A DNA stretch of 64,000 nt. Source: UBA8337 sp965221415. GTDB taxonomy: Bacteria; Pseudomonadota; Alphaproteobacteria; RS24. The notes under the pieces are model-generated. The model had not been told where the DNA came from and did not search any database. It worked only from the letters and a program-made list of their open reading frames with translations. Location: positions 124,001-188,000 of the forward strand of contig OZ244887.1 of assembly GCA_965221415.1 (NCBI GenBank), in the 5' to 3' direction. The translations under genes were made by a program, and so were the position numbers. Shown piece after piece: positions 1 to 9,765 of the stretch (positions within the stretch are counted from its first letter, which is position 1; each line of letters begins with the position of its first letter).

Positions 1-1755
1 TTGCTGAAGCATCCGAAAGTGCGCTTGGATGCGCCGCGTGCCACGCATTTATCGCGTGCCTATATGTGTGAGCGTTATTTATTGCGCGGGGCGCGTGTTG
101 TTGGTGGCTTGGCGGCGTTGCGGCTTAAGCTGTCCGAGCACGCACATCTTGACGATACGCAGCGGGCTGAAATGGCACAGATGATTGATGCGTTGGCGCA
201 GGCTTTTGCACCGCTTATGGCTTTTTCTGCGGATGGCGCGTCACCCACCCCCTCTCCCACAATGCGCAACCATCTTGATGCTTTGTTAGCTTGTGCTACC
301 GAACTGATGGGCGGTGGGGATAGCTTGTCTGATTTATTGGGCGGCAATGAAGAAGGCCGCGCTCTGGCGAGTTTAATCGAAAGATTATATGCCCAGAGCC
401 AAGCGGCAGGGTCGATTGCGTCGGCGGATTGGCCAGCTTTGTTCGACATGTGGATGAAACGCCAAACGCTGCGCCCACAAACCGCAACGCAAGCGCGCTT
501 AGCCATTTGGGGGCCCTTGGAAGCGCGTTTAATGCAGGCCGATGTGATGATTTTGGGCGGGCTTAACGAAACCAGTTGGCCGCCCTTGCCAGAGACGGGC
601 CCGTGGTTGTCGCGCCCGATGCGTGCTGCTCTTGGGATGAGCCAACCAGAACGTCAAATCGGTTTGGCCGCGCATGACTTTATACAAGGCGCGGCTGCCC
701 CGACAGTGTATGTGACGCGGGCGCAAAAAATCGATGGTGCGCCGAGTGTTGCGGCGCGTTGGTTGCGTCGGCTCGAAACCTTGTGCGGTGAGCTGCCGCG
801 TGCGGAAGAACAACGCCTTCTGGGGTGGTGGGCAGCCCTTGACGGGGTAACCCTTGATGGGGGTGCGGGCGCATCGCCCAAACCAGCCGACGCGCCTGCG
901 CCCTGTCCACCCGTGGCCGCGCGTCCGACGCAATTATCGGTCACGCAAATCGAAACCCTGCTGCATAATCCTTATGAGATTTATGCCAAAAAGATTTTGA
1001 ACTTGCAGGAGATGGAGCTTGTTGATGCGCCCGTTTCGGCAGCCGACCGTGGCACATTGCTGCATGGGGTGATGGAAAAACTGGTGAAAACGGGAGCGCA
1101 TCGGGGCGATGATGTGGCAGCACAGCTTTTGGCTCTGGCCGAGGCAGAACAGCGCCATCGTCCGAATGGCGCAGCGATTTTGCAATATTGGCAGGCGCGT
1201 CTTATGGCGGTTGCAGATTGGGTCGCAGCTTATGAGGCGGCGCGTGGCGATGAGGTGGTGCAAAGCTATGTCGAGCTACGCGGGCGCATGCAGATTGATG
1301 CAGGCGGGAGCCCCTTCCATATCACGGCCAAAGCAGACCGTATCGATGCGCGACACAATAATCGTTTCGAGATTATCGACTATAAAACCGGCGCTGTGCC
1401 GACCCAGAAAAGTGTCGCGCAGCATACCGCGCCGCAATTGACATTGGAGGCGGCGATTTTGGCGGCTGGCGGTTTCGAGGTTGATGGCGTACCGCTTGCG
1501 GGTGCGTGCGATAGGCTGAGCTATGTGCAATTAAGCGGGCGCGACCCTGCCGCAAGAGTTATTCAAATCGAATGTAATGACAAGCTAGTGCGCGATGTGC
1601 GCGAGATGGTGGCCGACCTGATTGCGGGCTATCGCGATGCAGCGCGGCCTTATCTTGTTCATATTCGTCCGAAAACGCCCAATTTCAGCGGGGCGTATGA
1701 CCATTTGGCGCGGCGCAAAGAATGGCAAACAGACGGGGGCGTGGCAGATGGATAA
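1..1755 (+). CDS. addB: AddB, double-strand break repair nuclease subunit (5' truncated)
   Basis: This is the C-terminal 584 residues of the AddB subunit of the AddAB helicase-nuclease, which resects double-strand DNA breaks for recombination. The reading frame is open to the window edge, so the real start lies upstream and the TTG at position 1 is not a start. The last third holds the RecB-like PD-(D/E)XK nuclease fold, with IIDYKTG around residues 458-464 (D460, K462) as the catalytic signature. The stop overlaps the start of addA by 8 nt, the usual coupled arrangement. Alphaproteobacterial AddB proteins are about 1000 residues long, so roughly 40% is missing here. The family call is confident; full-length features cannot be judged. 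Confidence 0.9.
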   Translation: MLKHPKVRLDAPRATHLSRAYMCERYLLRGARVVGGLAALRLKLSEHAHLDDTQRAEMAQMIDALAQAFAPLMAFSADGASPTPSPTMRNHLDALLACATELMGGGDSLSDLLGGNEEGRALASLIERLYAQSQAAGSIASADWPALFDMWMKRQTLRPQTATQARLAIWGPLEARLMQADVMILGGLNETSWPPLPETGPWLSRPMRAALGMSQPERQIGLAAHDFIQGAAAPTVYVTRAQKIDGAPSVAARWLRRLETLCGELPRAEEQRLLGWWAALDGVTLDGGAGASPKPADAPAPCPPVAARPTQLSVTQIETLLHNPYEIYAKKILNLQEMELVDAPVSAADRGTLLHGVMEKLVKTGAHRGDDVAAQLLALAEAEQRHRPNGAAILQYWQARLMAVADWVAAYEAARGDEVVQSYVELRGRMQIDAGGSPFHITAKADRIDARHNNRFEIIDYKTGAVPTQKSVAQHTAPQLTLEAAILAAGGFEVDGVPLAGACDRLSYVQLSGRDPAARVIQIECNDKLVRDVREMVADLIAGYRDAARPYLVHIRPKTPNFSGAYDHLARRKEWQTDGGVADG

Positions 1756-4700
1756 GGCTGATATCGCCTTTAGCGCCACTCAACCCGATGCGTCGGCGTG
1801 GGTAAGTGCCAATGCGGGGTCGGGCAAAACCTATGTTTTGGTATCGCGATTGGTGCGCCTGATGCTGGATGGCGTCGCGCCCGAAAAACTATTATGCCTG
1901 ACTTATACGCGCTCGGCAGCCGCAGAAATGCAAGAGCGTCTGTTTGACCTATTGGCTGAATGGGCGCTATTGGCGGATGAAGATTTGCGTGCAGCCATTG
2001 CGGGTCGGCTCGGGCCAGATGCGCAGCTTGAGGATTTGACGCGTGCGCGCACGCTGTTTGCCCGTGCGCTCGAAACGCCGGGGGGGTTGCGGGTGCAAAC
2101 CATCCACGCATTTTGTGAAAGCCTACTGAAACGCTTTCCGCTTGAGGCGCGTTTGTCGCCGCAATTTGAATTGCTCGACGAGCAAGACGCACAAGATATG
2201 CAGCAGAAGATTATCGCGTCGGCCTTAAATGGGGCAGGCGATGATGCGTCTTTGGCGGAAGCCATGGCACGCTTGACGCGAACCTTAAGCGCGCCCGAAT
2301 TGGCGAGTTTGGGACGGCTTATTATCGACCAGCGCGAGGCGCTCGATAAGACAAAAAAGGCGGATAATTTAGCCACCCTCGCCGCGCATCTAGAATTACC
2401 CGAAGACGTGCCGTCTAGCGATTTGTTACTGGCCGCGTGGGCTGAAGAATTCGCGCCGATGGTTGCAGATTTTATCGCTTGGTTGGCGCAAGGTGGCGTG
2501 CAAGACCAAAAGAAAGCCGATGGTTTGCGCGCAGGGCAGCTAGCGATAAAAGCTCAAGATTGGCACGGCGCATGGGCAGCTTTACGGCCTGTCTTTTTCA
2601 CCGATGCGGGCGCGCTACGCGCTAAATTGGCGACCAAAGACCGTCTTGCCAAAGCCCCCAAACTGGCCGCCGCGATGCAGATGATGGCCGATGCCGCCGT
2701 TCATCTACGCGACAAGCTCAACGCCATAAGCACTTACGAAATGACGCAAAGCCTGTTCCAATTTGCCGACTATTTACTGGCAGCTTATGCGGATGAAAAA
2801 CGCCGCCGCGCTGTCCTCGATTATGATGACCTGATTGGGGTGACGAATGAGCTACTCGAAGGCGAAGGCGCAGCACAATGGGTGCTGTTTAAAATCGACA
2901 CTGGCCTGACGCATATTTTGGTCGATGAGGCGCAAGATACCAGTCCCGCGCAATGGCGGGTTATTCGCGCGCTGGCCAATGAGTTTTTCGTCGGCGACAC
3001 AGCGCATGATGGCACATCTGTGCGGACTATTTTTGCTGTGGGCGATGAGAAGCAATCGATCTTTTCTTTCCAAGGGGCTGACCCCGCCGCGTTTGATGAG
3101 CAATATCGTGATTTTAAAGAGACCATTGGCGCGATAGGCGGGCAGTTAAATTATGTGCCGCTGACAATTTCGCGTCGTTCTGTGCCGCAAGTGCTTGCGC
3201 TGGTCGATTTGGTATTTGGCGATGCCACGCGCCGCGAAGGTGTAAGCACGCGTGACGATGTCGCTCATACGGCGTTTCGCGCGTCAGAAACTGGCCATGT
3301 CGAGCTATGGCCGGCCGACACAGCCGATATACCCGATGATGATGTGCCCGTGTCGGATGTGCCATCGGAGGCGCAACGGCGTGCCGCGCAAGATGATGGG
3401 CGCACAAAGCTTGCCGCGCGCATGGCCGATAAAATAGCCAGTCTGCTCGCCGACAAAACCCAAAATGTGACGGCGGGCGATATGCTTATTTTGGTGCGCA
3501 AGCGCGATGGCTTTGTTGACGAAATGACCCGTGCTTTGAAGCGGCGGCGCATTGCTGTGGCGGGGGCTGACCGCATGGTTTTGCTCGAGCAAATCGCCAT
3601 TATGGATATTCTTGCCGCGCTGGATGTCGCGCTGCATCGTGCGGATGATTTGTCACTGGCGATTGTGCTGCGCAGCCCTCTCGGCGGTGTGAGCGAAGCG
3701 GATTTGTTTGATTTGGCGCATGGGCGCGAAGCCAGTCTGTGGGATGCGTTTGAGATGGCCGCCAAAAGCAAACAAGCCGATGCGTCTCTGCAAGCGGCAT
3801 ATGCGCGTCTTGAGTGGTTGCGCCGCCATATTGAACGTCTGCCGCCTTACGAACTTCTTGCGCGGTTTTTGGGTGCGCAAGGCGGCCATCGCTTGTTGAG
3901 CGCGCGGCTGGGGTCAGAAATTGATGACCCGATTGGTGAATTATTGCGCCTTGCGCTAGCTTATGAAACGCGCCATGTCGCATCAATGCAAGGCTTTGTG
4001 CATTGGTTGCGCCAAGGCCATCAAGAGATTAAGCGCGATATGGAAGGGCGCGGGGCGGCGGTGCGCATTATGACGGTGCATGGCGCGAAAGGGTTGGAGG
4101 CACCGATTGTGTTTCTGCCCGATACGTGCCGTGCGCCCGTCAAACGCGGCGGGCAAGTCAATCGCTTGCAATTTGATGCAGCGCGGCGACCTCTTTGGCG
4201 TGCCAGTAAGGCGTTGCAGGAAAGCTATGGCGAGGCGCAAGTCGCACGTGCCGAAAGACAAGCGCGACAAGAAGAAAAGCGGCTGCTTTATGTGGCACTG
4301 ACGCGGGCGCGCGACCGACTTTATATTGGCGGTTGGTTGGGCAAGCGCGACACACAGCCTGCCGAAGGAAGTTGGTATGATATGATTGCGCAGGCTTTGG
4401 GCGATGATCTTCAGCAATTGGCACTTGGCGAAACAGCGCTTCCCGCAATGCAAAGCGCACAGACTGTAACCGTTGAGGCGAGTGTGCCGCCGCCTGACTG
4501 GGTGCATAAAGCTGCGCCCAAAGAAACTAAGACCTATCGTTATTTTGCCGATAAGCTGTTTTCGCCATCAGCGCTCGCCCAAGGTGATGCGCCCGTGACA
4601 TCGCCTGCGGGCGCACAAGGCGAAGGCTTGCGCATTGCTGCACAGCGCGGTCGGCTTATCCATACTTTATTGGAAACCCTGCCCGATTTGCCCCCCGCAG

Positions 4701-5170
4701 AGCGTCAAGCAGCGGCACTGGCTTATCTAAAACGGGTGGTTCTGGCGACTGGCCAATCGTTGGATGCGGCGGCACAGGCGCAGATAATAGGCGAAGCGAT
4801 GGGGTTGATGGCACAGCCCGAACTTGCTGATTTATTTGGCGCTCACGCGCGCGCCGAAGCCCCGATTGCTGGTGTGCTTGAGATGGCGGATGGCCAGCAT
4901 CTTGCTATGTCTGGCCAGATTGACCGTCTGGTTGAGCTTGACGATGCCATATGGCTGGTTGATTTTAAAACTGGCGCACGCCAAGACGACAACAGCGCGT
5001 ATCGGCTGCAAATGGCGGCCTATCGCGCATTGATGCAAAAAACCAACGCCGAAAAGCCGATACGCTGCGCGCTTATCTGGACGCAAACGCCGCATATAGA
5101 ATGGCTCGATACTGCCGATTTAGATAGCGCCATGGCAGATATTTTATCTGGCCGCGTGCAGCTCACTTGA
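1748..5170 (+). CDS. addA: AddA, ATP-dependent helicase/nuclease subunit
   Basis: AddA is the UvrD-like motor and second nuclease of AddAB, acting at DNA ends in the cytoplasm. The 1140-residue protein has Walker A (ANAGSGKT, residues 21-28), Walker B (VDEAQD, about 392-397), a GDEKQSIFSFQGA helicase motif, a VHGAKGLEAP motif typical of UvrD/RecB proteins, and a C-terminal RecB-type nuclease signature LVDFKTG (D1072, K1074). The start is taken at the ATG at 1748, inside the end of addB. The frame is open for another 126 nt upstream, but that stretch is addB coding sequence. The length matches the family and no key motif is missing. Confidence 0.95.
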   Translation: MDKADIAFSATQPDASAWVSANAGSGKTYVLVSRLVRLMLDGVAPEKLLCLTYTRSAAAEMQERLFDLLAEWALLADEDLRAAIAGRLGPDAQLEDLTRARTLFARALETPGGLRVQTIHAFCESLLKRFPLEARLSPQFELLDEQDAQDMQQKIIASALNGAGDDASLAEAMARLTRTLSAPELASLGRLIIDQREALDKTKKADNLATLAAHLELPEDVPSSDLLLAAWAEEFAPMVADFIAWLAQGGVQDQKKADGLRAGQLAIKAQDWHGAWAALRPVFFTDAGALRAKLATKDRLAKAPKLAAAMQMMADAAVHLRDKLNAISTYEMTQSLFQFADYLLAAYADEKRRRAVLDYDDLIGVTNELLEGEGAAQWVLFKIDTGLTHILVDEAQDTSPAQWRVIRALANEFFVGDTAHDGTSVRTIFAVGDEKQSIFSFQGADPAAFDEQYRDFKETIGAIGGQLNYVPLTISRRSVPQVLALVDLVFGDATRREGVSTRDDVAHTAFRASETGHVELWPADTADIPDDDVPVSDVPSEAQRRAAQDDGRTKLAARMADKIASLLADKTQNVTAGDMLILVRKRDGFVDEMTRALKRRRIAVAGADRMVLLEQIAIMDILAALDVALHRADDLSLAIVLRSPLGGVSEADLFDLAHGREASLWDAFEMAAKSKQADASLQAAYARLEWLRRHIERLPPYELLARFLGAQGGHRLLSARLGSEIDDPIGELLRLALAYETRHVASMQGFVHWLRQGHQEIKRDMEGRGAAVRIMTVHGAKGLEAPIVFLPDTCRAPVKRGGQVNRLQFDAARRPLWRASKALQESYGEAQVARAERQARQEEKRLLYVALTRARDRLYIGGWLGKRDTQPAEGSWYDMIAQALGDDLQQLALGETALPAMQSAQTVTVEASVPPPDWVHKAAPKETKTYRYFADKLFSPSALAQGDAPVTSPAGAQGEGLRIAAQRGRLIHTLLETLPDLPPAERQAAALAYLKRVVLATGQSLDAAAQAQIIGEAMGLMAQPELADLFGAHARAEAPIAGVLEMADGQHLAMSGQIDRLVELDDAIWLVDFKTGARQDDNSAYRLQMAAYRALMQKTNAEKPIRCALIWTQTPHIEWLDTADLDSAMADILSGRVQLT

Positions 5171-5223
5171 GAATCAGCCATACCTTGCCTACATTAGAGA
5201 TAGCAAACAAATAGGAGAACGCC

Positions 5224-5544
5224 ATGAGTGTATCGCATATCAATGATGCTGATTTTGAAACCCAAGTGCTCAACGCAGATGGCCCTGTGCTGGTCGATTT
5301 TTGGGCGGAATGGTGCGCCCCGTGCAAACAAATCGCACCTGCGCTGGAAGAGCTGTCGGCTGAATATGACGGCAAATTATCCATACTCAAAATCAATATT
5401 GATGAGAACCCCGAAGCGCCCACCTCGTATGGCGTGCGCTCTATTCCGACAATGATGATTTTCCAAGATGGGCAACCCGCCGCCACGCAAGTCGGCGCAA
5501 AGCCCAAAAGTCAAATCAAAGACTGGATTGACGAAACGCTTTAA
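5224..5544 (+). CDS. trxA: Thioredoxin
   Basis: Cytoplasmic thioredoxin of 106 residues that reduces protein disulfides using electrons from thioredoxin reductase. The active site WCAPC is at residues 30-34; the family more often has WCGPC, so the central Gly is Ala here. The cis-proline segment RSIPTMMIF is present. A ribosome binding site (AGGAGA) sits a few bases before the ATG. It follows addA by about 50 nt, a common alphaproteobacterial addA-trxA neighbourhood, and its stop overlaps the end of the convergent folC. Confidence 0.95.
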   Translation: MSVSHINDADFETQVLNADGPVLVDFWAEWCAPCKQIAPALEELSAEYDGKLSILKINIDENPEAPTSYGVRSIPTMMIFQDGQPAATQVGAKPKSQIKDWIDETL

Positions 5545-6818
5545 GCATTTTCGCGCAACACATGGCCTGCCAAATAAAGCGAGCCAGTGATTAAAATCAG
5601 CGCGTTGGGGGCAGCAATCGCCTCTAGCGCGCTTGTTATATCTGCGTGTGGTGTTGCGTGAAACCCATGCGCGCGCGCGGTCTCGGCCAATGTGTCAGGG
5701 GCGATGGCGGCTTCATGACCCTCAATCGGCACGCAATGAATCTCAGCCTTTATATCTTTTAAAGCCGCCAGATAAGCCACATGCGCCTTGGTGTTCAGCA
5801 GCCCCATGACGATATGGATGGGACGCGCAGGCTGGCTCTTGAGCCATATGGCTAGAGCCGTTGCGGCGGCTTCATTATGGCCGCCATCAAGCCAGAGGCT
5901 GGCCTGCGGCAAGCGCGCCAGAAGCGGGGCGACTATTTTGCCCTTAGATAAAGACTGCAAGCGCGCCGGCCAGCGCACGGTTTCCAACCCATCCCCGATG
6001 GCGGCCTCGGGCAGGTCTAAAGCGCGGGCAAGCGCGATGGCTGTGCCTGCATTGTCTATTTGATGCGCCCCGCTAAGCGCAGGAAGCGGTAAGTCTAACA
6101 AGCCGTCATTATGTTGGAACACCAACCGCCCTGCTTCTTCGCGTGCCATGAAGTCTTGCCCCGACAGGCTCAAGGGTGAGCCAGCTTGCGCGGCGCGGGT
6201 TTTTAAAAAATCACGGACATCGTCGGTTTGGGCAGCGATAATGCTCGCCACGCCGAGTTTTAAAATGCCCGCTTTTTCCTCTGCGATAGACAAAATAGTG
6301 TCGCCCAGAAAATCTTGATGGTCGAGACTGATAGGCGTGATGGCGGTAAGCTTTGGCGTGATGACATTGGTGGCATCGAGGCGACCACCAAGTCCGACCT
6401 CAAGAATGAGATAATCTGCGGGCTGTTCGCTAAAGGCTAAAAACGCCGCCGCCGTGGTGATTTCGAAAAAAGTAATCGGCGCGTTGGCATTGGCGCGTTC
6501 GACGCGTGCCAATATATCGGCCAGATGCGCTTCTGATATCGGCACACCGCCCAATAAGATGCGCTCGTGAAAATCTATCAAATGCGGCGAGTGATAGGCA
6601 TGGACTTTCTTGCCATCGGCTTCCAACATGGCGCGCAACATAGCAGCGGTCGAGCCTTTGCCATTCGTGCCAGCAATATGAATAATCGGCGGGCATTTAT
6701 CTTGCGGGTGATTGAGCGCTGCCAGCAGCCGCCACATGCGGTCAAGCGATAGGTCAATGAGGCGTGGATGCAAGCTCAATAATTGTGCCAGCAGCTTATC
6801 CGAGTTTTTTTGAGTCAC
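5541..6818 (-). CDS. folC: Bifunctional dihydrofolate synthase/folylpolyglutamate synthase
   Basis: FolC adds glutamate to dihydropteroate and then extends the polyglutamate tail of folates in the cytoplasm. The 425-residue protein carries the Mur-ligase-like P-loop AGTNGKGS (residues 49-56), the DATN segment after LEVGLGGR, and the TPISLDHQDFLG region. The start is a GTG at 6818-6816, one base after the accD stop, so translation is probably coupled to accD. The accD-folC pair ends the long minus-strand block. Length and motifs are normal for the family. Confidence 0.95.
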   Translation of the reverse strand: MTQKNSDKLLAQLLSLHPRLIDLSLDRMWRLLAALNHPQDKCPPIIHIAGTNGKGSTAAMLRAMLEADGKKVHAYHSPHLIDFHERILLGGVPISEAHLADILARVERANANAPITFFEITTAAAFLAFSEQPADYLILEVGLGGRLDATNVITPKLTAITPISLDHQDFLGDTILSIAEEKAGILKLGVASIIAAQTDDVRDFLKTRAAQAGSPLSLSGQDFMAREEAGRLVFQHNDGLLDLPLPALSGAHQIDNAGTAIALARALDLPEAAIGDGLETVRWPARLQSLSKGKIVAPLLARLPQASLWLDGGHNEAAATALAIWLKSQPARPIHIVMGLLNTKAHVAYLAALKDIKAEIHCVPIEGHEAAIAPDTLAETARAHGFHATPHADITSALEAIAAPNALILITGSLYLAGHVLRENA

Positions 6819-6819
6819 T

Positions 6820-7692
6820 CTATTCGGCGGCTTGTGGCGCGTTATCGCCCATCAGCAATTGCAGCAATGTGGCGAGCGTCTCGGGCAATTTATGGCGATG
6901 CACCACCATGTCAACCATGCCATGTTCGAGCAAATATTCGGCACGCTGAAACCCCTCGGGCAGTTTTTCTTTAATCGTATCTTGAATAACCCGTGGGCCA
7001 GCAAAGCCGATAAGCGCGTTTGGCTCGGCAATATGGATATCGCCCAACATGCCGTAAGAGGCCGTCACACCGCCAGTGGTTGGGTCGGTCAGCAGCACAA
7101 TATAAGGCAAGCCCCGCTCGCGTAATTGCTGCACAATCACCGTGGCACGCGGCATTTGCATCAGCGATAAAATGCCCTCTTGCATACGCGCACCGCCAGC
7201 CGCGGCGACCATAATCAACGGGGCATCATTGGCCAGTGCCGTTTGGCCAGCCGTGACAACAGCCTCGCCCGCGGCCATGCCCAAAGACCCGCCCATAAAA
7301 TGGAAATCTTGCACGGCGATAATACTGGTTTGCCCGCCAATTTTACCCTTGGCGACTTTGACAGCATCTGCGTCGCCGGTTTTGGTGCGCGCATCTTTCA
7401 GCCTTTCGGCATATTTTTTCTGGTCTTTAAACTTCAGCGGGTCGTGCGGCACATCTGGCACTTCGATGAGGCTGAAATGGCCGCCATCAAACAGCGCGGC
7501 AAAACGCTCTGGCGCGCCAATGCGCATATGATGACCACAGCTCGGGCAGACTTTTTGGTGCGCCTCCAAATCGCGGTGAAAAATCATCTCGCCGCATTCT
7601 TTGCACGTATCCCATAGATTATCGGGTGTGTCGTCATGCTCGCGAAAGACGCTTGGAAAGCGTGGGCGAACAAAGTTTTTAATCCAGTTCAT
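6820..7692 (-). CDS. accD: Acetyl-CoA carboxylase carboxyltransferase subunit beta
   Basis: AccD forms, with AccA, the carboxyltransferase of acetyl-CoA carboxylase, which makes malonyl-CoA for fatty-acid synthesis. The 290-residue protein starts with the characteristic four-cysteine zinc ribbon (C30, C33, C49, C52) followed by the crotonase-like carboxyltransferase core with GGSLGMAAGEA and AAAGGARMQEG. It lies between trpA and folC in a gene order common to alphaproteobacteria. Nothing is missing. Confidence 0.96.
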   Translation of the reverse strand: MNWIKNFVRPRFPSVFREHDDTPDNLWDTCKECGEMIFHRDLEAHQKVCPSCGHHMRIGAPERFAALFDGGHFSLIEVPDVPHDPLKFKDQKKYAERLKDARTKTGDADAVKVAKGKIGGQTSIIAVQDFHFMGGSLGMAAGEAVVTAGQTALANDAPLIMVAAAGGARMQEGILSLMQMPRATVIVQQLRERGLPYIVLLTDPTTGGVTASYGMLGDIHIAEPNALIGFAGPRVIQDTIKEKLPEGFQRAEYLLEHGMVDMVVHRHKLPETLATLLQLLMGDNAPQAAE

Positions 7693-7723
7693 GGCTGCCT
7701 TCTCTGTTTTTTACGCGAATCAG

Positions 7724-8551
7724 CTACTTACTGTTTACACCCTCAGCCAGTGCAGACGCAAGGGCTAGCACAGCATCAGCGCATGCGGGTGTGGCTTTCG
7801 CGTTGGCATCAAGGTTGGCCGCAATCATGTCGACCAAGGCCGAGCCAACCACCGCGCCATCGCTGATATCGGCCATGGCCTTGGCTTGTTCGGGGGTGCG
7901 AATGCCAAAGCCGACACAAACGGGTAAATCGGTATGGCGTTTAATGCGCGCGACATTATCGCTGACGGCTTCGGCTTGCGGGGTCGCCGCACCCGTCGTG
8001 CCAGCAATCGAGACATAATAAACAAAGCCCGATGTGTTGGCTAAAACGTCTGGCAGGCGGGCATCATCGGTGGTGGGGGTGGCAAGGCGGATAAAGTTTA
8101 GCCCGCCCGCCAATGCGGGCAAACACAATTCGTCGTCTTCTTCGGGCGGTAAATCGACGACAATCAGCCCATCAACGCCCGCGGCGTGCGCATCTTTGAC
8201 AAATCTATCAGACCCATAAATATAAATGGGATTGTAATAGCCCATCAGCACAATGGGGGTTGTGTCGTTTTGAGTGCGAAAATCGCGCACCATATCGAGT
8301 GTCGCTTTGAGCGTTTGCTTTGCTTTCAGCGCCCGTTGCGAGGCCGCCTGAATGGCAGGCCCATCGGCCATTGGGTCGGTAAAGGGCATGCCCAATTCGA
8401 TAATGTCAGCCCCTGCGGCGGGAAGCCCGTGTAAGATTTTTGCCGAGGTCGCTGCATCGGGGTCGCCCGCCGTGATGAACGCGATAAAGGCTTTGCGTCC
8501 CGTCTCGTGCAGTTTTGCAAAACAAGTCTCTATGCGGGTTTTTGCTATCAT
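7724..8551 (-). CDS. trpA: Tryptophan synthase alpha chain
   Basis: TrpA cleaves indole-3-glycerol phosphate to indole and glyceraldehyde 3-phosphate, and indole is channelled to TrpB. The TIM-barrel protein has the catalytic segment ELGMPFTDPMADGP with E52 and D63 matching the two catalytic acids of the enterobacterial enzyme, and the phosphate-binding GFGIRTPEQA near the end. The ATG at 8551 overlaps the trpB stop as TGATG. A GTG one codon earlier (8554) is also possible but is less well placed relative to the weak upstream GAG. It is the third gene of the trpF-trpB-trpA run. Confidence 0.95.
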   Translation of the reverse strand: MIAKTRIETCFAKLHETGRKAFIAFITAGDPDAATSAKILHGLPAAGADIIELGMPFTDPMADGPAIQAASQRALKAKQTLKATLDMVRDFRTQNDTTPIVLMGYYNPIYIYGSDRFVKDAHAAGVDGLIVVDLPPEEDDELCLPALAGGLNFIRLATPTTDDARLPDVLANTSGFVYYVSIAGTTGAATPQAEAVSDNVARIKRHTDLPVCVGFGIRTPEQAKAMADISDGAVVGSALVDMIAANLDANAKATPACADAVLALASALAEGVNSK

Positions 8552-9765
8552 CACAACTCGACATTCAAATGTTCAGCAACGGCAAAGACATCCTTGTCAC
8601 CGCGCCCGCACATATTCATCACCAGTAAATGATCGCTTGGCAAATCAGGCGCGATTTTGCTGACATGCGCCAAGGCATGGCTCGGTTCTAAAGCCGGAAT
8701 AATACCCTCCAGACGGGTTATCAACTGGAAGGCTTCCAGCGCTTCCTTGTCGGTTGCCGAAACATAATCGACGCGTCCCGTATCGCGCAAATAAGCGTGT
8801 TCGGGCCCGATACCCGGATAATCAAGCCCTGCCGAAATCGAATGGCCTTCGATAATCTGCCCGTCATCATCTTGCAGCAAATAGGTTCGATTGCCGTGCA
8901 GCACCCCTGCAACGCCGCCCGCCAAAGACGCGGCGTGGTCGGGCGTATCCAGCCCTAATCCTGCGGCTTCCACGCCAATGATTTTCACCTCTGGCTCATC
9001 CAGAAAGGGGTGGAACAAGCCCATCGCATTAGAGCCGCCGCCAATGCAAGCGACCAGCGTATCGGGTAAGCGACCTTCGCGTGCCTGCATTTGTTGCTTG
9101 GTTTCGCGGCCAATAATCGATTGGAAATCGCGCACCATCGCAGGATATGGATGGGGGCCTGCGACCGTTCCAATAATATAGAAAGTGTCGTGCACATTGC
9201 TCACCCAATCACGCAAGGCTTCATTCATCGCATCTTTTAATGTGCCCGCCCCAGAGGCAACAGGGCGCACATCTGCCCCCAGCAGCTTCATGCGGAATAC
9301 ATTGGGCTTTTGCCGTTCGATATCGGTCGCCCCCATAAAGACCGTGCACGGCAAGCCAAAGCGTGCGGCCACCGTGGCGACTGCGACACCATGCTGGCCT
9401 GCGCCCGTCTCTGCGATGATGCGGGTTTTGCCCATGCGTTTGGCGAGCAAAATCTGCCCGAGGCAATTATTGATTTTATGACTACCTGTATGGTTCAGCT
9501 CGTCGCGCTTTAAGTAAACCTTTGCGCCGCCATAATGTTCGCTCAAGCGTTCGGCAAAATATAGCGGGCTAGGGCGGCCAACATAATGGGTCTGCAAATC
9601 TTCTAATTGGGCAGCAAAGGCGGGGTCTTGCTGTGCGGTCGCATAGGCTTGCTCAAGGTCGAGCACAAGCGGCATCAGTGTTTCTGCCACAAAGCGTCCG
9701 CCGTAAAGGCCAAAGCGGCCTTTATCATCGGGGCTCGCGCGATATGAATTGGGTGCATCGGCCAT
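8551..9765 (-). CDS. trpB: Tryptophan synthase beta chain
   Basis: PLP-dependent TrpB condenses indole with serine to tryptophan and forms the alpha2-beta2 complex with TrpA. The 404-residue protein has the Schiff-base lysine in HTGSHKINN (K97), the GAGQHGVA loop and the GGGSNAMG phosphate-binding motif. Its ATG directly follows the trpF stop and its stop overlaps trpA, so the three trp genes are translationally linked. I see no leader peptide or attenuator in the near-zero gap before it. Confidence 0.97.
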   Translation of the reverse strand: MADAPNSYRASPDDKGRFGLYGGRFVAETLMPLVLDLEQAYATAQQDPAFAAQLEDLQTHYVGRPSPLYFAERLSEHYGGAKVYLKRDELNHTGSHKINNCLGQILLAKRMGKTRIIAETGAGQHGVAVATVAARFGLPCTVFMGATDIERQKPNVFRMKLLGADVRPVASGAGTLKDAMNEALRDWVSNVHDTFYIIGTVAGPHPYPAMVRDFQSIIGRETKQQMQAREGRLPDTLVACIGGGSNAMGLFHPFLDEPEVKIIGVEAAGLGLDTPDHAASLAGGVAGVLHGNRTYLLQDDDGQIIEGHSISAGLDYPGIGPEHAYLRDTGRVDYVSATDKEALEAFQLITRLEGIIPALEPSHALAHVSKIAPDLPSDHLLVMNMCGRGDKDVFAVAEHLNVEL